From Chitinophagaceae bacterium (GTDB taxonomy: Bacteria; Bacteroidota; Bacteroidia; Chitinophagales; Chitinophagaceae): DNA of 7,256 bases. The stretch covers positions 1,170-8,425 of the forward strand of contig DMPB01000196.1 of the NCBI GenBank assembly GCA_003456175.1. The letters run 5' to 3'. Of the stretch, positions 1 to 4,395 are shown piece by piece (the first letter of the stretch is position 1; every line of letters starts with the position of its first letter). The notes under the pieces are model-generated. The model was given only the letters and a program-made list of their open reading frames with translations. It had not been told where the DNA came from and ran no database searches. A program made the position numbers and the translations under genes.

Positions 1-173
1 AACGGTAATAACAACAGCCCTAACGATGTACCTTGCGCTTGTTGCTGGCTGTATCCTAAAACGTACACTAACGCGGGCACAATAATAATGCCTCCGCCAA
101 TACCTATAAGGCCACTTAACATACCAGCCATAAGGCCAACAATGAGCAACAGCATAATGGTTTGGGCTGTCAT
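1..173 (-). CDS. TauE/SafE-family anion permease, N-terminal fragment
   Basis: Reading the minus strand from the ATG at 171-173 gives 57 codons before the window edge, so only the N-terminus is present. The peptide starts MTAQTIMLLLIVGLMAG and continues with a glycine-rich segment, LSGLIGIGGGIIIVP, at about residues 19-33. That motif after a first hydrophobic helix is typical of the TauE/SafE (DUF81) family of integral membrane permeases, which move sulfite, sulfoacetate and other small anions. The start lies 9 bases after the ppa stop, so it is probably the last visible gene of the lipoprotein-crcB-ppa operon. The family is well supported by the motif, but the substrate cannot be told. Its place beside a fluoride channel makes an anion-export role attractive, which is inference only. 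Confidence 0.8.
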   Translation of the reverse strand, partial: MTAQTIMLLLIVGLMAGMLSGLIGIGGGIIIVPALVYVLGYSQQQAQGTSLGLLLLP

Positions 174-182
174 ATTGGCAGT

Positions 183-734
183 TTATTTGTTACCAAAATT
201 TTCTTTGTAATGCTTCATAGCAGCAGTTACAATTTTCTTAGCGGTTTCTTTGCTTCCAAACTCTTCTACTTTAACAGTTTTATTTTCTAAACGCTTATAT
301 TCTTCGAAAAAGTGACGCAACTCATCGAAAAAGTGTTTGGGTAATTGATCAACATTATTCCAATGGCTTACACCTGGGTCGTTAGCGGCTACAGCAATAA
401 TTTTATCATCGCCTTCACCTTGATCAATCATTTGCATTACACCAATTACCTTGGCTTCCATTAGTGTAAGTGGTTGTACTGGCAGAGAGGTAATTACAAG
501 AATATCCAGAGGGTCGCGGTCATCACCATAGGTTTGCGGAATAAAACCGTAATTCACAGGGTAATGGAACGATGAATAAATGATTCGATCTAATTTTAAT
601 AAGCCACTCGCCTTATCAATTTCATATTTGTGACGAGCACCTTGCGGAATTTCAATTACAGCATTTACAATGCGTGGTGCATTATCGCCGGCAGATACAC
701 CATGCCAAGGATGTAAAACAGTTTGTTGTGTCAT
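183..734 (-). CDS. ppa: Family I inorganic pyrophosphatase
   Basis: Soluble cytoplasmic enzyme that hydrolyses pyrophosphate to two phosphates and so pulls biosynthetic reactions forward. From the ATG at 732-734 the protein is 183 residues, near the usual 175-180 for bacterial family I enzymes. Active-site residues can be placed by comparison with the E. coli enzyme: E28, K36, E38 and R50 in the stretch from VIEIP to LDR, Y62 in YPVNYGFIP, metal ligands D72, D74 and D77 in DRDPLD, D104 and D109 with K111 in DQGEGDDK, and Y146-K147 in EEYKRLE. A longer frame using TTG at 783-785 exists, but it would overlap the end of crcB by 29 bases and add a tail with no family counterpart, so the ATG was chosen. 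It starts 22 bases after the crcB stop, as the third gene of an apparent operon. Fluoride inhibits this enzyme class, which fits its position next to crcB. Confidence 0.95.
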   Translation of the reverse strand: MTQQTVLHPWHGVSAGDNAPRIVNAVIEIPQGARHKYEIDKASGLLKLDRIIYSSFHYPVNYGFIPQTYGDDRDPLDILVITSLPVQPLTLMEAKVIGVMQMIDQGEGDDKIIAVAANDPGVSHWNNVDQLPKHFFDELRHFFEEYKRLENKTVKVEEFGSKETAKKIVTAAMKHYKENFGNK

Positions 735-756
735 AGATTTTTGAAGTTGATTGCTC

Positions 757-1134
757 TTATAAAAATTTACTTGCGTAAATGCCAACTGCGGTTGCTAGAA
801 AGCCCGTAATAAGCGATGCAAAGCTAAACCATAAAAAACTAAAATATCGCTGTTCGTGTAAGAATTGTAAGCCTTCGTAGGTAAAAGTAGAAAACGTTGT
901 AAAGCCACCACAGAAGCCAGTAACCAATAATAATTTCAAACTCATCTGCCATTGCGCTTGCATGCTCGTTTTAGTGATAGCCCCCATGATAAGTCCGATA
1001 AGCATGCATCCAACAGCATTTACCCAAAACACACTACCTACACTATCCGATTTTGGTAACCATAAGGTACAGCAATACCGAGCTACAGCGCCAACAGCAC
1101 CTCCTACTGCCACCAAAAGTATATGCTTTATCAT
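757..1134 (-). CDS. crcB: Fluoride ion channel CrcB/Fluc
   Basis: Small four-helix membrane protein (125 residues, normal for the family) that forms dimeric fluoride channels and keeps cytoplasmic fluoride low. Visible family motifs are GGAVGAVARY (residues 11-20) in helix 1, the conserved pore Asn N39 in WVNAVGC, and GFCGGFTTFSTF (73-84) in helix 3. The last motif holds the break that binds the structural sodium and the two phenylalanines (F78 and F81) that line the fluoride path. The fourth hydrophobic segment is about residues 100-120. Only one crcB copy is visible, which suggests a dual-topology homodimer rather than a paired heterodimer. The start is 2 bases after the upstream lipoprotein stop, implying co-transcription and perhaps translational coupling, and leaving no space for its own riboswitch. 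ppa follows 22 bases downstream. Confidence 0.95.
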   Translation of the reverse strand: MIKHILLVAVGGAVGAVARYCCTLWLPKSDSVGSVFWVNAVGCMLIGLIMGAITKTSMQAQWQMSLKLLLVTGFCGGFTTFSTFTYEGLQFLHEQRYFSFLWFSFASLITGFLATAVGIYASKFL

Positions 1135-1136
1135 GT

Positions 1137-1565
1137 TTATAAATTACCGCTAAGGGTATAGGCGAAATCTACCAACCAACTGTTGTTGCGCTTTACTACT
1201 TTTAACTTACGAGCCACCTTATCGTAGCTATTACTGTATTGTATAATAACTGTAGTATCGTTTAATTGCTCTACGCCTCCAATATTAATAGAAGCTTCGC
1301 GATACTGATTACGATCTTCAGTAGGCTTATCACGATAGGCTCTTTGCATTTCGTTCAATGCATCCTCGTTCTGAGGCGTAGGCACCATAAAAAACTTACT
1401 TTTTTCAAACTTACCTTTCAAGCAGCCGTCTACAAATTCGCGGCCCGCATCTAGTGCATTTTCGGCAGTAGTATAGGCAGCATCGTCGGGGGCAGTGCTG
1501 CCGCCACATGCCGCTGCTACACTCATTACAACAATAATGCAAGATAAAAAGAGGAGCTTTTTCAT
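1137..1565 (-). CDS. Small DUF4878-like lipoprotein, first gene of the crcB-ppa operon
   Basis: A 142-residue protein with a lipoprotein signal: MKK, a hydrophobic run to about residue 19, and a lipobox-like VAAAC with the acylated Cys at position 20. After a short linker comes a compact domain (about 33-138). It begins with a helix of the form TAENALDAGREFVDGCLKG followed by KFEKSKFF, and ends with strands that include VIIQYSNSY, ARKLKVVKRNNSWLVDF. This 'long helix, then sheet ending in a W-x-V-D strand' pattern resembles the NTF2/cystatin-like DUF4878 lipoproteins common in Bacteroidota; the assignment rests on pattern only. No catalytic residues can be pointed to. It is probably anchored in the inner or outer membrane facing the periplasm. 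The crcB start follows its stop by 2 bases, so it heads the operon; whether it has a part in fluoride handling is unknown. Confidence 0.75.
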   Translation of the reverse strand: MKKLLFLSCIIVVMSVAAACGGSTAPDDAAYTTAENALDAGREFVDGCLKGKFEKSKFFMVPTPQNEDALNEMQRAYRDKPTEDRNQYREASINIGGVEQLNDTTVIIQYSNSYDKVARKLKVVKRNNSWLVDFAYTLSGNL

Positions 1566-1571
1566 TTACTG

Positions 1572-1579
1572 CAAAGTAA
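1572..1579 (-). promoter_or_regulatory. Weak candidate -7 box for the lipoprotein-crcB-ppa operon
   Basis: On the minus strand this reads TTACTTTG, one mismatch from the Bacteroidota -7 consensus TAnnTTTG, and ends only six bases before the ATG at 1563-1565. No TTTG at the proper -33 distance was found, so the call is weak. If used, the transcript would be almost leaderless. Confidence 0.2.
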
Positions 1580-1621
1580 CAAGTTAGGTTTTAAAAAGCA
1601 CCACATATCCAACAGTTTCAA

Positions 1622-1646
1622 AAGTGTTAGCACAATGCTAACACTT
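1622..1646. promoter_or_regulatory. Perfect inverted repeat in divergent promoter region, probable operator
   Basis: AAGTGTTAGCA (1622-1632), spacer CAA, then TGCTAACACTT (1636-1646): an 11-bp-arm perfect palindrome with a 3-base centre. There is no T-tract after it on either strand, and it sits between two divergent genes, 36 bases before the thioesterase ATG and 57 before the lipoprotein ATG. That points to a dimeric transcription factor site rather than a terminator. It lies where the -33 region of the thioesterase promoter would be. The cognate regulator is not in the window. Confidence 0.6.
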
Positions 1647-1663
1647 AAAGCGGCGTATACAAC

Positions 1664-1671
1664 TATCTTTG
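1664..1671 (+). promoter_or_regulatory. Candidate -7 box for the thioesterase gene (TAnnTTTG)
   Basis: TATCTTTG is an exact match to the Bacteroidota primary sigma factor -7 consensus TAnnTTTG. It ends 10 bases before the ATG at 1682, so the mRNA leader would be only a few bases long. No TTTG element is found about 19-20 bases upstream; that position is occupied by the edge of the inverted repeat at 1622-1646, which may mean that expression depends on a regulator bound there. Confidence 0.45.
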
Positions 1672-1681
1672 CGGCCGCATT

Positions 1682-2218
1682 ATGACAACAATAGCAAGCA
1701 AAATGGATGGTAAAGTTGCAAGCGAGAGCTTTGTAATTATGAACGAGTTGGTACTACCGAACGATACCAACGTATTTGGCAACCTTATGGGAGGCCGCCT
1801 TATGTATTGGATGGATATTGCCGCTGGCATTGCTGCCGGCCGCCATTGTAACGCTCCTTGCATGACGGCAAGTGTTGACAACCTAAGTTTTAAAAACCCT
1901 ATTAAACTGGGTAACACGGTACATATAGAGGCCAAGGTTACAAGGGCATTTAATACAAGTATGGAAATTCACTTGAAAGTATGGGGCGAAGATCACTTAC
2001 ATCAATACCGTTACGAAAGCAATGAAGCATATTTCACGTTTGTTGCATTAGACCCTAACAGCAAGCCACGCCCTGTACCTCCTGTACTACCCGAAACAGA
2101 TGAAGAACGTAAGCAATACGATGGTGCCTTGCGCCGTAGACAACTTCGTTTGATACTTGCTGGCAAAATGAAGCCCGATGATGCTAGCGAATTAAAGGCA
2201 TTGTTTATAAAAGAATAA
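1682..2218 (+). CDS. Hotdog-fold acyl-CoA thioesterase (YciA/ACOT type)
   Basis: Cytoplasmic enzyme predicted to hydrolyse acyl-CoA thioesters to free acid and CoA. The 178-residue protein has the single hotdog domain at about residues 12-125. Its signature is LPNDTNVFGNLMGG, then RLMYWMDIAAGIAA (25-52), with N30, G33, G37-G38 and the catalytic-type Asp D45 at the head of the long helix. The strand TASVDNLSFKNPIKLGN (63-79) is the second conserved block, where the family contacts CoA and the acyl chain. The C-terminal extension (about 126-178) is charged, with ERKQYDGALRRRQLRLILAGK, and is seen in many Bacteroidota members. Hexamers built from dimers are usual for the family. It is a single-gene unit: divergent from the lipoprotein-crcB-ppa operon and followed by its own terminator. 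The chain length preferred cannot be read from sequence. Confidence 0.9.
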   Translation: MTTIASKMDGKVASESFVIMNELVLPNDTNVFGNLMGGRLMYWMDIAAGIAAGRHCNAPCMTASVDNLSFKNPIKLGNTVHIEAKVTRAFNTSMEIHLKVWGEDHLHQYRYESNEAYFTFVALDPNSKPRPVPPVLPETDEERKQYDGALRRRQLRLILAGKMKPDDASELKALFIKE

Positions 2219-2223
2219 ATTTT

Positions 2224-2252
2224 AAAGCTCAACCAAGTGTTGAGTTTTTTTT
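2224..2252 (+). terminator. Rho-independent terminator after the thioesterase gene
   Basis: CTCAAC (2228-2233), loop CAAGT, GTTGAG (2239-2244), followed by eight T (2245-2252). The stem can extend outward through a G-T pair and three A-T pairs to 2224. It begins five bases after the thioesterase stop codon. Confidence 0.85.
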
Positions 2253-2479
2253 ATCCTTACAGTAAATAAACAGCATGAAGCATTGAGGCCTTCTGGTATT
2301 GACCTTGATAAAAAGTGCTATCAAGCTTTGCATGAGAAATGATATATAATTGCGTTTGTTATTATACACATGAACAGCTTACCTGATTTCACGCAAAGAA
2401 GTACAGTTGTTCATAATGCAGTAACACCTTTAAGGAATGCTGTCACTTATAATACATTTGCTATTGTAGCAAATTAATA
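2253..2479. other. Intergenic stretch without a recognised gene
   Basis: Lies between the thioesterase terminator and the two-way terminator at 2480. Both strands and all frames were read. The plus strand holds an ATG-started 35-codon frame (2370-2477, listed separately). It also holds an ATG-less frame from 2244 to 2342 whose end reads RPSGIDLDKKCYQALHEK before the stop; that could be the worn C-terminal end of a lost gene, but is too short to judge. No tRNA, tandem repeat or insertion sequence end was seen. Confidence 0.5.
2370..2477 (+). CDS. Doubtful 35-residue small protein
   Basis: ATG at 2370 and TAA at 2475-2477 give 35 residues beginning MNSLPDFTQRSTVV, with NAVT occurring twice (residues 16-19 and 24-27). 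There is no signal peptide, membrane helix or Cys pair, and no family is recognised. In its favour is the layout: TTTG at 2327-2330, a 20-base spacer, TGCGTTTG at 2351-2358 (one mismatch to the Bacteroidota -7 box), the ATG 12 bases later, and a strong hairpin terminator starting 2 bases after the stop. Against it are the short length and ordinary odds for an open frame in a 230-base gap. The unit could equally be a small RNA ending at the same terminator. Confidence 0.25.
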   Translation: MNSLPDFTQRSTVVHNAVTPLRNAVTYNTFAIVAN

Positions 2480-2520
2480 AAAAAGCTAAGAGTGAGCCGA
2501 ATACTCACTCTTAGCTTTTT
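2480..2520. terminator. Strong two-way terminator
   Basis: Perfect 17-bp stem: AAAAA plus GCTAAGAGTGAG (2480-2496), 7-base loop CCGAATA, then CTCACTCTTAGC plus TTTTT (2504-2520). Read on either strand it is a GC-containing hairpin followed by a T-run. On the minus strand it lies 67 bases after the stop of the T9SS-sorted protein gene at 2588 and is its likely terminator. On the plus strand it would stop read-through from the thioesterase or any small transcript from 2360-2480. Confidence 0.9.
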
Positions 2521-2587
2521 ATTTTTCCGAAAATCAGTGAAATGGAAAATTAGTAATACCAACGCACTGAGTAAAGCACTTACTGAT

Positions 2588-3724
2588 TTAAATGCCTTTA
2601 TGTACCATCAAACTCTCGTTCAGAGTAATCTGACCATCGGTAATTTGTAAGTAATAATTACCAGAAGTTGTTAGGTTAATAAGTTGAACAGACTGAGAAA
2701 GTACACCACCTTCATATAATATTACTTTAGTATAAATTACTTTACCCGTTGCATCAAAAACATTAGCTCTGTAAATTCCCTTGGGTAAATTATTTATTTG
2801 GAAATTAAGATTACCATTTACCACCGGATTAGGAAATACTGATAATGATGGCTTAATAATGCTATTTCGTTGTAAGATGGTTGTACTGCTATACGAAACT
2901 TGTCCATCTTTATCAACTGCTTTAATTCGATAAACATTTTGGTTACTAACAGGGTTTACATCAATAAAACTGTATTTACTTGCATTTGTAGCTTTAATCG
3001 TACCAACAGTTTTAAAATTATCATTAGTTAATTTTTCAATATTATAATAGGCTGTATTCACTTCTGAAAGTACATTCCAAGATAATTTTATAGCATTATT
3101 TGATTCTATCGCATGTATGTTACCAAATTTAACCGGCAACGTAATAGCAGAGTAACTTGTTAACCAAATACTATCGATATCAGCATCTATCCCTGCTCTC
3201 ATGACTATTTTTAACCTTTTTGCAGTAGGGCTTGCCACTACAACAGTTGTATCAGTACAAAGTGGATTAATGTAGCTGCCTAAGTTTGTAACAAAGGTCC
3301 AATTGGTAGAAAGTGCTGCCGTATCAGATGTTACCCAAATTGAATATGACCTTGATGCTCTAGCTCTTGAAAAGTGGAATTCTTGAATACCTTGATGCAC
3401 AACAGGAGTAATTAAAGTGTTTGAATCAAAGGTTCCATTTGTTCCCATATTTCTAAATCTTGGGTGCGGATTACCAGTTGGACATCCAGTACCAGTTGTA
3501 CTGTAAACATTTCTGGCCCACCAACTGCCACCTACCCCAGCGAAATAATAGGTAACATCTGTTGTAGGTGTAGGAGTTATACTAGTGGGATTTACCGTAG
3601 TTAAAGTGGAGCCTTGATCAGGTTGAAATCCTTCTCTCCAATAAACTTGATTTTGAGCGATACTAACTTTTACTGAGGTTGTGAATAGAAGAATGCACAA
3701 GAAGTAATAAATACTTGTTTTCAT
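2588..3724 (-). CDS. Secreted protein with FN3-like region and T9SS C-terminal sorting domain
   Basis: A 378-residue protein predicted to be exported and handed to the type IX secretion system. The signal peptide is about residues 1-23, with likely cleavage after SIA before Gln24. Residues 24-195 form a Ser/Thr/Gly-rich, probably all-beta region of unknown function with two Cys (C81, C156) that could pair. A linker at 196-200 (LPVKF) leads into a fibronectin-III-like segment (about 201-285), including IKLSWNVLSEVNTAYYNIEK and VYRIKAVDKDGQVSYSS. The C-terminal sorting domain (about 293-378) starts with SVFPNPVVNGNL, continues with LPKGIYRANVFDATGKV and ends SGNYYLQITDGQ...ESLMVHK, the usual type A pattern. 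No catalytic motif was found in the N-terminal region, so an adhesin or surface-binding role is only a guess. The gene stands alone, between the divergent RDD gene and a strong terminator. Sampled GC is low: 19/60 and 12/60 in two adjacent 60-base blocks (2941-3060), against 32/60 in the thioesterase (1801-1860). Confidence 0.85.
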   Translation of the reverse strand: MKTSIYYFLCILLFTTSVKVSIAQNQVYWREGFQPDQGSTLTTVNPTSITPTPTTDVTYYFAGVGGSWWARNVYSTTGTGCPTGNPHPRFRNMGTNGTFDSNTLITPVVHQGIQEFHFSRARASRSYSIWVTSDTAALSTNWTFVTNLGSYINPLCTDTTVVVASPTAKRLKIVMRAGIDADIDSIWLTSYSAITLPVKFGNIHAIESNNAIKLSWNVLSEVNTAYYNIEKLTNDNFKTVGTIKATNASKYSFIDVNPVSNQNVYRIKAVDKDGQVSYSSTTILQRNSIIKPSLSVFPNPVVNGNLNFQINNLPKGIYRANVFDATGKVIYTKVILYEGGVLSQSVQLINLTTSGNYYLQITDGQITLNESLMVHKGI

Positions 3725-3835
3725 GTAGTAGGTGTTGGTTGGGTAATCGGGTTGTATTTATAGGGATTATCGGGGTTCAAAATAGTACATCAGTAGCGAT
3801 AATTCAATATTTTTCTTAAGTTTATCAAAACAAAT

Positions 3836-4306
3836 ATGATGGAAAACACCAACTACACCAACATGAGTAACACCTCAACCGACATTTTAGCAGGTGATGA
3901 TGCATTTCAGTATGAATACGCCTCTACCGGTCAACGCTTTGTACATTTTCTGGTAGACATAGTACTTTTCTATTTCATTTTTATTGTGATAGGTGTTGTT
4001 GCAGCAATTACCGGCAATGAATCATCTTTAGACATACTCGATGATCCTCTTGGTGGTAGATTAATTTCGATAGTAGTATACATCCTATTTTTCACGCTTT
4101 GGGAGGGTGGTACTAAAGGTAGAACCCTTGGCAAGTTTATAACAGGCACTAGAGTATTAAAAACGGATGGCATTGAAATTACTTGGGCTGATGCGTTGAA
4201 ACGTTCGCTTTCGCGTATTGTACCATTTGAGCCATTAACGGGCTTTAGTGGCCATCCGTGGCATGATAAGTGGACGGATACGATGGTTGTTAAAATTCGC
4301 AAGTAA
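3836..4306 (+). CDS. RDD-family membrane protein
   Basis: 156-residue integral membrane protein of the RDD family, named for conserved Arg and Asp residues. After a polar N-terminal tail (1-29), ASTGQRFVHFLVDIVLFYF places R34 and D41 at the start of helix 1 (about 33-58). A second helix (about 75-91) is followed by the conserved EGGTKGRTLGKFITGTRVLK block (90-109). An amphipathic region, ADALKRSLSRIVPFEPL, and WHDKWTDTMVVK (142-153) supply the last conserved Asp, D144. The family is mostly of unknown function; some members have been linked to ion or proton transport, but nothing here fixes a substrate. Two ATG codons in tandem (3836 and 3839) could both serve as start. It is divergent from the T9SS-sorted protein gene and convergent with ccmF, so it is probably a single-gene unit. 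Confidence 0.88.
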   Translation: MMENTNYTNMSNTSTDILAGDDAFQYEYASTGQRFVHFLVDIVLFYFIFIVIGVVAAITGNESSLDILDDPLGGRLISIVVYILFFTLWEGGTKGRTLGKFITGTRVLKTDGIEITWADALKRSLSRIVPFEPLTGFSGHPWHDKWTDTMVVKIRK

Positions 4307-4310
4307 GCTT

Positions 4311-4369
4311 TGTGTAATAGCATATGAAAAAGGCGGCCAAAGGCCGCCTTTTTCATATGCTATTACACA
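4311..4369. terminator. Two-way terminator inside a perfect 28-bp-arm inverted repeat
   Basis: Arms at 4311-4338 and 4342-4369 are exact reverse complements around the 3-base centre AAA. The inner part, AAAAAGGCGGCC / GGCCGCCTTTTT, is a standard two-way intrinsic terminator core. The outer 16 bp (TGTGTAATAGCATATG and its complement) extend the pairing far beyond what termination needs. It starts 4 bases after the RDD stop and ends 26 bases before the ccmF stop, so it serves both convergent genes. Confidence 0.92.
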
Positions 4370-4395
4370 TCTATTATCATTTACCGTAAGGTTAA

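Noticed and set aside
735..785. Longer pyrophosphatase starting at a TTG codon
   Set aside because: It would overlap the crcB end and add 17 residues with no family counterpart; the ATG at 732-734 gives the normal length.
1135..1136. Fluoride riboswitch directly before crcB
   Set aside because: Only two bases separate crcB from the upstream gene, and no recognisable crcB-motif aptamer was seen in 1566-1681 ahead of the operon.
1622..1646. CIRCE (HrcA) heat-shock operator
   Set aside because: The arms share TTAGCA/TGCTAA, but CIRCE needs TTAGCACTC and GAGTGCTAA with a 9-base spacer; here the spacer is 3 bases and the neighbours are not chaperone genes.
1663..2232. Minus-strand open frames opposite the thioesterase gene
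   Set aside because: Their peptides have no family features and lie wholly antisense to a well-supported enzyme gene.
2244..2342. Plus-strand open frame ending RPSGIDLDKKCYQALHEK
   Set aside because: It has no ATG, begins inside the thioesterase terminator, and is only 32 codons; at most a gene remnant.
4311..4369. Terminal inverted repeats of an insertion sequence or MITE
   Set aside because: The arms are separated by only 3 bases, no transposase or target-site duplication is seen, and the core is a regular terminator between convergent genes.
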